NCBI GenBank assembly: GCA_900637135.1
Contig: LR134353.1
Location: forward strand, 2,356,001 to 2,420,000
DNA from: Mycolicibacterium flavescens
GTDB lineage: Bacteria; Actinomycetota; Actinomycetes; Mycobacteriales; Mycobacteriaceae
DNA: 64,000 bases
Reading direction: 5' to 3'
The translations under genes were made by a program, and so were the position numbers. Positions 40,701-48,775 of this stretch are shown here, one piece after another. How positions within the stretch are numbered: the first letter of the stretch is position 1; the number at the start of each line of letters is the position of its first letter. The notes below the pieces were generated by a model. The model worked only from the letters and a program-made list of their open reading frames with translations, had not been told where the DNA came from and did not search any database.

Positions 40701-43240
40701 GCGAAAACCTCTTGAGGCGGGGTGCTGTCGACGTCGGCGGCCATCTGCGTGGTGGGAGCACCCAGGAAGCGGCAGCGGGCCCGCCGGCCGCGCTCATCAA
40801 CGATGAACCCCTCCCCCATTCGTGAGGGGTGAACTTTGCCGAATGCTTCGTCGTCGCTGTCCTCGTCGTCGGCCGACTCGGCCGGGCTGGTGTCCTCGTA
40901 GTAGGACTGCACCACGTCGGGGTACAGCTCGGGATCGACCCCTGCCCACTCCAGCGTCTTGGTCGCCAATTCCTCGTTGCGGATCGCGAACAGCCATTTT
41001 TGGGTGATGAACTTATCCCCCATCCGGGCGAAATCCCGGTAGTCCTGGGAAATCAACCAGATACCGGTCGCATGCTTGCGGCCCTGGCGGGTGATGCGGT
41101 GGGCGGTGCGTGCGCCCGCGGGATAGGCCATCAGCTCGGCAGCCTCCTCGAAAATCATCGTGGAGAACTGCTCACGGTGCAGAAACTGGTGACGCTGCAC
41201 GGTGTCGATGATCAGGCCATAAATCGCCATCCCCGCGCGAGCACTCTTGGGCAGCTTGTCGTACAGATGCGGGTTGAGAATGTCGTCGGCATCGGGCAAG
41301 CCGAGTCGGTTGGTCAGCCAGATCGTGGCCAGTGACTCTGACGGTGAGTACGGCGGCAACGTCTCGTCGAAGATGGCCCGGGCGGCTTGCTGGGTGGACC
41401 AGGCCTCCAGGCGCGCGAGCAGCATGTCGTTGTTGGCGTCGGGCTGAGCTCGCAGGTAGCCGATGAGTGAGCGCATGGAGTGAATGCCGTTGGCTTCACG
41501 CATCTGTGGGCTTACCAGCAGCGTAAACCGATTCTCCATGTCGCTGTCGGCGGGAACGCCGATCATCGGGAGGATGTGGTTGCCGGCGACGTCGCCGGCC
41601 TCCTGGAAGGCGAACATACGCAGCGGGTCGAGGCTGAACCGGGAATCGCCCAGATCGATAATTGTCGTGTGGGTGACGTTGCGGAACGCCTGCCCCCATT
41701 CCCCGTGGGTGCCCGGGTCGAACACGTCGACCTTGCCGCCGCGCAGGACTACCTCAATCCCAGAAAGCTTGGCGCGGTTGGACTTCCCCGCTCCAGGGTC
41801 TCCGATGACGATCAGGCCGGTGTTCTTGTGGCGGCGGGCACAGCCCTCAGGATCGTGCAGGATCAGGCTACGCCGCAGGGTGTTCTGATTCTCGGCCAGC
41901 GGTGTCCCGCGGGAGTCGCCCACCCGCGTCGAGATCAGCGGTGTGAACCGGCCCCACAGGTGCGCCGAGGTCGGATCGCGGAACTCGTCAAGGTGTGCGT
42001 GCTTCTCACTGCCCGGATTGAAAGCCGACCACAGCTTGGACTGCGCGCCGCGCCACCGACTGACCGCAATCTCGGCCTGGTCGAGTTCGTGGCGGACCTG
42101 TTTCACCGCGTCCTCGCACATCTCCAAGGTCGGAGCGCCCACGGCGATCAGGGTGGCTACGTCCAGCTCCCGCTCGCTGGGATTGGCCTTGATCTGCGCG
42201 TTGTACTCGCGCGTGTTGGCCAGCTTGATGTCGAGTTCGTCGTCCTCTTCGATCATCCGGCCCCGTTGGCGCATCTGGTCTTTGATGTTCTTGGCCGCGC
42301 GCGCGTTGAGCGCTTCCGCGCGGTCGGGGCTGCGCACGGTGACGTGCTGCATCCAGTCGATGGCGGCTTCGGTGTCGACGTTATCGAGGGCATACAGGTA
42401 CGCCGCCTTGGTGAACCGTAGGCCGGTGTCGGGGAAGTGCGTGACTGGCAGCAGGGCCTGATAGCTCCACGGACCGTCCGGGTGGTCGGCGTCATAGAGG
42501 CGCACGATGGGGCGCATCGTCGGCCACCAGGAGGAGCGCACAGCGTTGGCGCCCTCGTCGACGCCAGGGCGTAGGAAGTCAGCGGCGGTGAGCCGGTCTG
42601 GGCCGGCCGAGGCCGGCGGCATCGGATCGCGCAGGGTCCCGCGAAAGACGTTGTGTCGGTGCTGCCACAGAATCTGCAGTGGACTTGCCGGTCGGACGCT
42701 GAACTGTTGAGGCAGCGAGGCGACCACCTCGGCGGCCAGGCGTGCATAGGCGGCGACCGAGGTGTCCGAATCGACGTCGCGACCGACTACCCAGTCCTTG
42801 GCCTTCGTGGCAGCTCCGGCTGCGGTGCGACCGCCTTTGCCGCTATCGACGGGGAAGGTCAGCCAGCCGCGACGTCGCTCTTCCAGGAACACCGGTGCGC
42901 CCGCGGGTGCGGCGGCGGGGTTGAAGGTGGGCTCCCACAGTCGGCAGTGCTCTACCCAGCCTGGTCGGTGGCTGTGGTTGCCAACGATGTTGCGCATCAG
43001 TCGGTTTGGATCGGTGGTGTCCAACAGTCCGGACAGTGACCACCCCGAGGGCAGTGCGCGGGCCAAATTGCGGTAGAACCGGCTGCCCCGTTCGTGGGTG
43101 CGCAGCGGTCGCAGGACAAGCGGCAGCCCGTCGATGAGGTAGTCGGCATACACCCCGCCGCGGGTGAAGCGCAGGTTGCCGATCACGGCCAGCGGCGGAT
43201 CGAAGAGATGATCGACGCGCGGATCAGCGTTGCGTGCCAT
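40697..43240 (-). CDS. VirB4-like ATPase of the T4SS-type transfer system
   Basis: 847 residues. The N-terminal ~430 residues are the variable VirB4 domain. The ATPase domain has Walker A IVIGDPGAGKSNRAKLSG (~485), a strand VDVFDPGTHGEW, Walker B FSTMIFEEAAELMAY with the catalytic Glu, and GIWLISQDYRDFARM. VirB4 powers assembly of the channel and substrate transfer. Its start overlaps the preceding membrane-protein gene by 17 bases, and its stop overlaps the VirB6-like start, so the block is tightly coupled. Confidence 0.9.
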   Translation of the reverse strand: MARNADPRVDHLFDPPLAVIGNLRFTRGGVYADYLIDGLPLVLRPLRTHERGSRFYRNLARALPSGWSLSGLLDTTDPNRLMRNIVGNHSHRPGWVEHCRLWEPTFNPAAAPAGAPVFLEERRRGWLTFPVDSGKGGRTAAGAATKAKDWVVGRDVDSDTSVAAYARLAAEVVASLPQQFSVRPASPLQILWQHRHNVFRGTLRDPMPPASAGPDRLTAADFLRPGVDEGANAVRSSWWPTMRPIVRLYDADHPDGPWSYQALLPVTHFPDTGLRFTKAAYLYALDNVDTEAAIDWMQHVTVRSPDRAEALNARAAKNIKDQMRQRGRMIEEDDELDIKLANTREYNAQIKANPSERELDVATLIAVGAPTLEMCEDAVKQVRHELDQAEIAVSRWRGAQSKLWSAFNPGSEKHAHLDEFRDPTSAHLWGRFTPLISTRVGDSRGTPLAENQNTLRRSLILHDPEGCARRHKNTGLIVIGDPGAGKSNRAKLSGIEVVLRGGKVDVFDPGTHGEWGQAFRNVTHTTIIDLGDSRFSLDPLRMFAFQEAGDVAGNHILPMIGVPADSDMENRFTLLVSPQMREANGIHSMRSLIGYLRAQPDANNDMLLARLEAWSTQQAARAIFDETLPPYSPSESLATIWLTNRLGLPDADDILNPHLYDKLPKSARAGMAIYGLIIDTVQRHQFLHREQFSTMIFEEAAELMAYPAGARTAHRITRQGRKHATGIWLISQDYRDFARMGDKFITQKWLFAIRNEELATKTLEWAGVDPELYPDVVQSYYEDTSPAESADDEDSDDEAFGKVHPSRMGEGFIVDERGRRARCRFLGAPTTQMAADVDSTPPQEVFA

Positions 43241-43601
43241 GACCGCTCCTGGTCGCCGGGCGCGCTGCGCATCCGTTCTTGGGCAGAATCGACGCCAGGG
43301 CGAAGCTGGCGCGCGCGGCCAGCGACGGTCGCCGCTTGGGCAGGACCATCCGCAGGATCACCGTCACGACGACAGCTGCCACGGCAGCGATGCCCAGGAC
43401 GCTGAACCCGGCGCCTTCGTGAGTGCGGAACCACCACAGCGCGGGCAACATGATCATGCCGATCGCAATGAGTTCGGCACTGCGGTACGGGCCGCCAGGC
43501 AGGCGGTTCCCGGTCGAGGACTCCCCGGCGTAGATCGGGACATCGCGGATGCCGGTGAAGACCTTCGCCGGCTCCCCAGTGGGTACCTCGTTGTTGGGCA
43601 T
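43224..43601 (-). CDS. PrgI/VirB3-like small membrane protein
   Basis: 125 residues with two adjacent TM helices (SAELIAIGMIMLPALWWF and SVLGIAAVAAVVVTVILRMVL) after a short cytosolic leader with PTGEPAKVFTGIRDVPIYAG. Position directly before virB4 and the two-helix layout fit VirB3/PrgI-type proteins, which bind VirB4 at the inner membrane. The basic C-terminal tail is cytosolic. The assignment rests on layout more than on sequence motif. Confidence 0.6.
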   Translation of the reverse strand: MPNNEVPTGEPAKVFTGIRDVPIYAGESSTGNRLPGGPYRSAELIAIGMIMLPALWWFRTHEGAGFSVLGIAAVAAVVVTVILRMVLPKRRPSLAARASFALASILPKNGCAARPATRSGHGTQR

Positions 43602-43603
43602 GG

Positions 43604-43741
43604 TCAGCTCTCTTCGTGGTGGCTGATGAGGATGGGTTGGTTGTTCGCGTCGTCTATCAGCCCGGTGGTGGCGTAGATGAGCGCGGCGATGATGAGGAAG
43701 CCAAGCAGCGACGCGGCCAGCTCAGACATTCGTTGCGTCAT
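43604..43741 (-). CDS. 45-residue single-pass membrane protein
   Basis: A tiny gene with ATG at 43739-43741 overlapping the preceding stop as ATGA, ending 2 bases before the next gene start. The product has one hydrophobic helix (ELAASLLGFLIIAALIYATTGLI) flanked by MTQRM and a polar tail DDANNQPILISHHEES. The coupled start, the perfect packing between neighbours and the clear TM segment support it as a real gene. It is probably a small subunit of the transfer channel. Confidence 0.65.
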   Translation of the reverse strand: MTQRMSELAASLLGFLIIAALIYATTGLIDDANNQPILISHHEES

Positions 43742-44019
43742 CGCCCGTAGACGGAGACGATGCCGCGCTGTTCCAGCTCTTGGTTGCCTGACTGTTGGAA
43801 GCCGGCGACGTTGGCGATGATCAGCGACAAGATGATGCCGCCGACCACGGCGCCGATGGCCGATCCGATTCCCTGCTTGAAGCCGTTGCGCAGGCCGACC
43901 GCGATGCCCAGCGCCATGGCGGCCAGACCGCCGACGACGACGACGATCGAGAAGATCTCTTGGGACATGCCCACGATCCCCTGTGCTGCCAGAACCGTTG
44001 TGTTCGAGGCGATATCCAT
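43738..44019 (-). CDS. VirB2-like / two-TM small transfer protein
   Basis: 93 residues with two TM helices (IFSIVVVVGGLAAMALGIAVGL and IGSAIGAVVGGIILSLIIANV) separated by a short RNGFKQG loop. That is the layout of VirB2/TrbC pilin-like and TcpD-like subunits. There is no cleavable signal peptide. It is the second gene after the TcpC-like protein and overlaps the 45-residue gene. I assign it by topology and place only; it could also be a channel subunit unrelated to pilins. Confidence 0.6.
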   Translation of the reverse strand: MDIASNTTVLAAQGIVGMSQEIFSIVVVVGGLAAMALGIAVGLRNGFKQGIGSAIGAVVGGIILSLIIANVAGFQQSGNQELEQRGIVSVYGR

Positions 44020-44090
44020 TGGTGTTCCCTTTCAGTGTGATGGTGGATGGACCGAGCTGGCGGCGGGGTGCCGCAGCTACGAAGGGATGT

Positions 44091-45014
44091 TCACCGTGTG
44101 CCCACGGCGACGGGGGTGGGCGGGGCATCAGGGTCGATCGCCGGAACCACGTCAATGGCCGCGACCGACCAGGCGCCGCCGGTGGCGCGCAGGGTGAGCG
44201 GATACTCCAGTGGCGTGGAGGTGTAGTCGGCTGCTCGCGCGCTGACCGTCACCCAGACCCGCAGCTCGCCGCCTTCGGCCGGGGCCTCCGGGACCGGGTT
44301 TTGCGCGCGGATTGAGGTCACCGCGGCGGTGGAGTAGGCGCGCAGCGGACCCAGCCCCGAGTCCACGGTGACGAATCGTTCGATCCCGTTGGCGTCGGTG
44401 AGGTAGCACGTGACAAAGCCGCTGATCACCGCCGCCAGAACGGCATCGTTGGTGATGGTCACCGGGTAGTCCAGCGACACGTCGACCCCGGGTGGTGGCG
44501 GGTCGCGGCGTGCCGGTTTGGCCATAGCCCGGGGAGCAGCACCGTTGTAGACACTGACCGGGAGCTGGTAGTAGCTGCGCACCGGAGGGGCGTTGGTATA
44601 GGACTGCTCGGTCACGGACACGATGACGCCGTAGGTCGCGACGCCAGGCGTCGTTTGGCCGAGGAAGGTCGCAGATGCAGCCTGCGCCGAAACGATCAGC
44701 GGGGAGGTGGTGGGCAGCGACATATCGGTGCTGTTGGGAAAGCAGCGCGCCACCTCACCGGCCCGACTGCTGCTGGCTGTCAGAAGCACTGTCACGCAGT
44801 CGATTGCGTAACTCTCCACCAGGGCGGTCTCGTTGCCCACCGAGCGCGCGGTCACTGCCACCGGGGTCTCGTCTTGCGGGAACACCCACCGCCACAGCGT
44901 GGACACTCCGCTGATGACCGAGCAGACCACGAGAATCGTCACGATCACCTTGGCGCTGCCTTGGCCGGTCGTGGTGAGTCGTCGCCGCCAGGTGTTGGTC
45001 AGTTGCATTGTCAA
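44091..45014 (-). CDS. TcpC/VirB8-like conjugation protein
   Basis: 307 residues: a basic cytosolic leader, one TM helix (~22-45, AKVIVTILVVCSVISGVSTLW), then two extracellular NTF2-like units as in TcpC of Tn916/pCW3-type elements (SYAIDCVTVLLTAS...; VLAAVISGFVTCYLTDANGIERFVTVDSGLGPL). VirB8 proteins scaffold the channel across the envelope. Its start overlaps the stop of the discoidin-like gene (ATGA). Confidence 0.8.
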   Translation of the reverse strand: MTMQLTNTWRRRLTTTGQGSAKVIVTILVVCSVISGVSTLWRWVFPQDETPVAVTARSVGNETALVESYAIDCVTVLLTASSSRAGEVARCFPNSTDMSLPTTSPLIVSAQAASATFLGQTTPGVATYGVIVSVTEQSYTNAPPVRSYYQLPVSVYNGAAPRAMAKPARRDPPPPGVDVSLDYPVTITNDAVLAAVISGFVTCYLTDANGIERFVTVDSGLGPLRAYSTAAVTSIRAQNPVPEAPAEGGELRVWVTVSARAADYTSTPLEYPLTLRATGGAWSVAAIDVVPAIDPDAPPTPVAVGTR

Positions 45015-46159
45015 ACCGCCTTGTGTCCAATGATTTTGATGCTCGACACGGCGAAGGTGCCGTCAGCCGGATCCCGCGGCGTCGACCCGCCGGGGAACAC
45101 GGGGACTGGTGTCGGCGCGGCACCCTGGTTGCCGCCGAGAATGTCGCCCAGGATTGACGGGCCGGCGCTCGGTGGCGGTGCGGCCGGCGAGTTAGTTGGT
45201 GCGATCGCGGGCGGGCGGCTGGTTTCTTGGATGATCAGCGTGATCTTCGAGGCCAGCACGCCGGGGCGGATGGATTCCACGGCTTCGCCACGGACATTGC
45301 CGGTGTTCTGGTTCTTCACCGTGCGGTCGGTGTCGTTGAACTGCCACTGCACACGGGTGACCACGCGGTGCTGCAGCCACGGGTCCGGCTGATCCGGGCT
45401 GACCTCGGTTTTGTTGACTGCGCCCGGCACGATGGACACCGCGGTGATGACGAAGGTTCGTCCCAGGTCGATCTCCAGGACTTGACCGTCAACCGACCGC
45501 ACACAGACCCACGGAGTCGTGGAGCTGGGGTCGGCTACCGACTGCGCTGAGGTCGATCCCGGTGGGCAGTCCGAGGACGCCGTAAAGGGAAGCGGCCCAT
45601 CGGTGTTCGGGGGAGGGCTGGGTGGCGCCACCTCGACCACACGGGGCGCGACCGGGGCGGAGGCTGGCTTGGATGGTTCCGCGCTCGGCGAGTTGGCCAT
45701 GGTGACGACGAGGGTGATGATTGTGCCCAGGACGGCCGCAGCGCCGAGCGCGGCGACTACCCACGGGGTGTATCGGCGCGGCGACGAATCATTGGAGGGA
45801 ATGGCGGCGGCGTCAGAGGATGTGCTGTCTAGATCCACCACCGCACCGCCGACGTCGAATGACCCGCCGACATCGAAGGGTGCGCCGAGCAGTACGGGCC
45901 CGTCACCGTCGTAGTCGTAGTCATCCTCGGCATAGCCCAGCGGTGATTCCTCGCCGTCGCCGTCGTCATCGAAGTCTGGGGACTGTCGTTCGGACGCGGA
46001 GTCGTCGGCTGTGTCGGGCTGCGGTTCCTCGTCGCCCGAGGGGGGCGCCGATCGAGAACCGTTGTCGGCGCCGAAGGTGCCATCGCGGTCATCGTCATCG
46101 TGAACCGTGACCGCCCCGATGTTCTTCAGCCACTCGTCGTTGTCGATACCGCGCGTCAT
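45011..46159 (-). CDS. Membrane-anchored protein with C-terminal discoidin-like domain
   Basis: 382 residues from ATG 46157-46159, which overlaps the preceding stop. The cytosolic N-terminus is highly acidic (VHDDDDRDGTFG; DFDDDGDGEESPLGYAEDDYDYDGDG). One TM helix (~130-155, WVVAALGAAAVLGTIITLVV) and a Pro-rich linker lead to an outside domain. Its text (WVCVRSVDGQVLEIDLGRTFVITAVSIVPG, then VVTRVQWQFND) is like F5/8-type (discoidin) beta-sandwich carbohydrate-binding folds. It may hold the donor machinery to cell-wall glycans or to a recipient. The fold is inferred from the pattern. Confidence 0.65.
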   Translation of the reverse strand: MTRGIDNDEWLKNIGAVTVHDDDDRDGTFGADNGSRSAPPSGDEEPQPDTADDSASERQSPDFDDDGDGEESPLGYAEDDYDYDGDGPVLLGAPFDVGGSFDVGGAVVDLDSTSSDAAAIPSNDSSPRRYTPWVVAALGAAAVLGTIITLVVTMANSPSAEPSKPASAPVAPRVVEVAPPSPPPNTDGPLPFTASSDCPPGSTSAQSVADPSSTTPWVCVRSVDGQVLEIDLGRTFVITAVSIVPGAVNKTEVSPDQPDPWLQHRVVTRVQWQFNDTDRTVKNQNTGNVRGEAVESIRPGVLASKITLIIQETSRPPAIAPTNSPAAPPPSAGPSILGDILGGNQGAAPTPVPVFPGGSTPRDPADGTFAVSSIKIIGHKAV

Positions 46160-46557
46160 GGCCGCCGGCCCCGGACTGCGCCAGACGGGCGGTTTCCTGC
46201 GCGAGGACGCCGCACGTGCGTCCCCGCTGCGTGAGTCATGGCCGGAGCGACGTCGAGGTCCTCCTCCGTCTCGGGCGGCCCCCACCGCAGATGCAGCTCC
46301 TCTGCGGGATTCATCTCAGCGAGCGGTAGCGCCGCAGCGGTAGGAGCGGGCTGCGGGGGAACCGCGGGGTATGGCGCCCACTGCGCGGCGGGAGCGACTC
46401 GGCCGCGCCCACGCCGGCGGAGCACATGCAGCACCAAGGCGGCGAGCGCCACTACCGCCAGGACCGGGGCTAGCTGGACAAGTATCTGGACCAGTACGGC
46501 CACGACAACGGTCAGACCGACCGCCACCCCCGCCGCCACCATCAGCACGATCTTCAC
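46156..46557 (-). CDS. Small membrane protein leading the T4SS operon
   Basis: 133 residues. The N-terminal ~45 residues form one long or two short TM helices (MVAAGVAVGLTVVVAVLVQILVQLAPVLAVVALAALVLHVL). A Pro/Ala-rich cytosolic tail ends RRPRAGNRPSGAVRGRRP. It is the first gene of the minus-strand series that ends at the VirB6-like gene, overlapping the next gene by ATGA. I do not recognise a family. Confidence 0.6.
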   Translation of the reverse strand: MKIVLMVAAGVAVGLTVVVAVLVQILVQLAPVLAVVALAALVLHVLRRRGRGRVAPAAQWAPYPAVPPQPAPTAAALPLAEMNPAEELHLRWGPPETEEDLDVAPAMTHAAGTHVRRPRAGNRPSGAVRGRRP

Positions 46558-46673
46558 GTCAAGCCTCCCTCGAATCGGCTTATGCTCAACTCTGTGACCG
46601 CACCGTATCCATTAAGGGGCAAATGTGTCCACACTCATGGACGACTAAGGGCGAAATATGATTCTGTTAGCGC
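46558..46673. promoter_or_regulatory. Divergent promoter of the T4SS operon and the HTH gene
   Basis: 116 bases between divergent starts. Two similar blocks, TTAAGGGGCAAATGTG (46612-46627) and CTAAGGGCGAAATATG (46645-46660), repeat 33 bases apart (three helical turns) and could bind the HTH protein encoded at 46674. The second block resembles part of the PE promoter block (GGCGAATATC, minus strand, 58901-58892), only loosely. Confidence 0.45.
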
Positions 46674-47048
46674 ATGGAGGCACCAGAACAGGGCATCGAG
46701 CGGCTGCACCACTTCGTCACCGAGCGGCGACGCGCACTCGGCATCAGCCGCGCGCAGATGTTCGCCCGCGGCGGGCCGTCACCCTCGACGATGAACAAAG
46801 CCCTCACCGGGGACCGGGGGTTGTCTCGATCCACCCTGGAGCGCATCGACCGCGCGCTCGGATGGGCGCCGGGCTCGGCCGAGACTGTGATGAGCGGCGG
46901 TGCCCCCACTTCGCGCATTCCGGCGCCGAGTGACGCGGCATGCCCTGCGCATGAGCACGTGGTCACAGTCCTGGAAAGCATCCGGACCCAGCTGCACACC
47001 GCCGAGCAGCTGGTGGAGGATCTGCTTGGGTCCGGCCATGCCCGCTGA
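46674..47048 (+). CDS. HTH regulator, paralogue of the eccC-linked HTH protein
   Basis: 124 residues. The XRE-type HTH spans ~8-65: LHHFVTERRRALGISRAQMFARGGPSPSTMNKALTGDRGLSRSTLERIDRALGWAPGSAETVMSGG. The closing pattern ERIDRALGWAPGSAETVMSGGAP is shared with the regulator at 58963 (GRIEAALGWTPGSFATVLDGAEP), so both come from one family. The C-terminal helix (VVTVLESIRTQLHTAEQLVEDLL) likely makes dimers. It is divergent from the T4SS operon and overlaps the next gene. Confidence 0.8.
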   Translation: MEAPEQGIERLHHFVTERRRALGISRAQMFARGGPSPSTMNKALTGDRGLSRSTLERIDRALGWAPGSAETVMSGGAPTSRIPAPSDAACPAHEHVVTVLESIRTQLHTAEQLVEDLLGSGHAR

Positions 47049-47814
47049 GGTATTTGACGAGGAGCGCCGTGCCTGGATCGCCGCGCGCGCCGGCATCTGG
47101 ATGTTCCAGAAGCGCCGCGCCGAGCTGCTCGGCAAGCGCATCCGTGCCCGGAGCCGCGCCAAAGTGGGTGCCCGACCCGACCCGCACGACGATCAGGTGA
47201 CTCCGCCGCTGATCTTCCGCACGTCCTCCACCACGACCGGTGCCCTCGAAACCGGTGTCGTCGCCGTCCTCGCCGCGGCCGCACCGATCGGCTGGCCGGC
47301 CGGCCAGATGCTGTACAGGCTGATCATTGGACTGATCCCCGAGCGTCTGCAGGCGTACCCCATTGCGGCGCTGCTCTGGGCCGCCATCATCAGCGGCGCA
47401 CCCTTGCCGCTGCTGTATGACCCCAACCCCTCGCTGGCCAGCACGCTGCTCATCCCGTGGCTGCTCGCCCAGATCCCCGCCACCTTTGCCGCCGCCGCCA
47501 CCTACGGAGTCCTCGAAGGATGGTTGGCCATCGACGGCTCCAGCGACTGGTGGCCGCTGACGCCCGCCCAACGCGACGTTGACGACACCCTGATACTCGG
47601 CCCGGCGCCCGTGTCGATGCCGACGCTGCTCGATCCCGCCCCGACTACGGGGAACCGCTCATCAGACGCCCTGCCCGTCCCGCGCCGAAGGCCGGCGCCG
47701 GTCAACTGGACCCGGCTTGCCCTCCCCGCCACCGTCGCTGGCGCCGGCACCATCTGGTACCTGGCTGCCGTGCTAGCCGCGGCCATAGCCATCCCTTCCG
47801 CGCTGCTTGGTTAG
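47038..47814 (+). CDS. Polytopic membrane protein, SCO6881/TcpE-like position
   Basis: 258 residues from ATG 47038, overlapping the HTH gene end by 11 bases; the longer frame upstream lies inside that gene. There is a cytosolic basic leader (FQKRRAELLGKRIRARSRAK), then about four TM helices (GVVAVLAAAAPIGWPAGQMLY; AALLWAAIISGAPLPLLY; LIPWLLAQIPATFAAAATYG; and a C-terminal LALPATVAGAGTIWYLAAVLAAAIAI). The family is not recognised. Being co-transcribed with a regulator and opposite to the T4SS block, it could be a channel component under separate control. Confidence 0.6.
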   Translation: MPAEVFDEERRAWIAARAGIWMFQKRRAELLGKRIRARSRAKVGARPDPHDDQVTPPLIFRTSSTTTGALETGVVAVLAAAAPIGWPAGQMLYRLIIGLIPERLQAYPIAALLWAAIISGAPLPLLYDPNPSLASTLLIPWLLAQIPATFAAAATYGVLEGWLAIDGSSDWWPLTPAQRDVDDTLILGPAPVSMPTLLDPAPTTGNRSSDALPVPRRRPAPVNWTRLALPATVAGAGTIWYLAAVLAAAIAIPSALLG

Positions 47815-47858
47815 TTGCAGCGCCAGCGCTTGTCGCCCCGGTGAGCTGTAATCGAGGC

Positions 47859-48746
47859 ATGACGGATTCGGGCACAGAATCCCGGCTGTGGTTGGAGGTA
47901 CCGTTCTCCGAAAAGGAGGCCGCGAAAGCCGCCGGAGCACGCTGGGATGCATCCCGGCGCTCTTGGTACGCCCCCCGCCCCAACATGTCCCAGCTGCAGC
48001 GCTGGGCAGGCCGTGAACCACTTCCTGAGCTTCTGCCCGGCGAGGACCGCTCATTCGGGGCCGGACTGTTTGTCGATCTCATCCCAGAGTCGTGCTGGTT
48101 TACCAATGTCCGCAGTTGCGTTGTCGCTAGCGACTGGGACCGGCTGCGGAAGGTGATCTATCGGCGCGCTGGACAGAGGTGTGAGATATGTGGCGAGGGA
48201 AGGGACCCTAGCGCCGGTGTCCACCTTGAAGCCCACGAGCGATGGCTCTATGACGAGGCGTCAACGACTCAGCGACTGATGCGCTTGGTGTGCTTGTGCA
48301 CCTGGTGTCACGAAGCGACCCACTTTGGCCTGGCCGAAGTGCGCGGCTTCCGCAGCCGTGCCCTGATGCAGCTAGTAGCCGTCAACGGATGGTCGCGTGA
48401 TGCCGCCGAACTCCATGTCCAGCAGGCGTTTAGGATCTGGCAGCGCCGCTCGCGTATCGATTGGACGCTGGATCTGAGCATTCTCCGCGATGTTGACATC
48501 GAGTTGCAGCGCCCACCTGCAAAGGACGAGCGGCGAGAGGTGGCGGCAGAGACTCTGGAGGGGGCGCGTGGGGACAGAATGCTTGAGCAGGCCGCGTTGC
48601 CCGTCGCGGGTTGGTATTCCGACCCCTCGGCGGCTTTCGCGCACCGTTGGTGGGATGGCGCACAGTGGACTCATGTCGTGGCGGTCCACGGAAAGGCGTT
48701 CATTGCTGAACCGGGCCGCGCCCTTCGCCCCGCACCTGTCCGCTGA
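47859..48746 (+). CDS. DUF5710 - HNH-like - DUF2510 fusion protein
   Basis: 295 residues from ATG 47859. Residues ~8-45 match DUF5710 (LWLEVPFSEKEAAKAAGARWDASRRSWYAP), a small nucleic-acid-linked module common in plasmid primase/helicase proteins. The middle (~95-165) has HNH-type zinc and His positions: RCEICGEGRDPSAGVHLEAHERWLYD, then LVCLCTWCHEATHFG. The C-terminal ~35 residues are DUF2510 (GWYSDPSAAFAHRWWDGAQWT), usually membrane-associated in actinobacteria. It may be a nuclease brought to the secretion machinery, but this order of domains is unfamiliar to me. Confidence 0.75.
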   Translation: MTDSGTESRLWLEVPFSEKEAAKAAGARWDASRRSWYAPRPNMSQLQRWAGREPLPELLPGEDRSFGAGLFVDLIPESCWFTNVRSCVVASDWDRLRKVIYRRAGQRCEICGEGRDPSAGVHLEAHERWLYDEASTTQRLMRLVCLCTWCHEATHFGLAEVRGFRSRALMQLVAVNGWSRDAAELHVQQAFRIWQRRSRIDWTLDLSILRDVDIELQRPPAKDERREVAAETLEGARGDRMLEQAALPVAGWYSDPSAAFAHRWWDGAQWTHVVAVHGKAFIAEPGRALRPAPVR

Positions 48747-48747
48747 T

Positions 48748-48769
48748 GAGGTCGTGCATGCACGACCTC
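48748..48769. terminator. 22-bp perfect palindrome between convergent genes
   Basis: GAGGTCGTGCA (48748-48758) is followed at once by its complement TGCACGACCTC (48759-48769), between the fusion-protein stop and the eccE stop. The position suggests a bidirectional terminator, but there is no T tract and no loop. A protein-binding or resolution site is equally possible. Confidence 0.5.
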
Positions 48770-48775
48770 TCCTCC

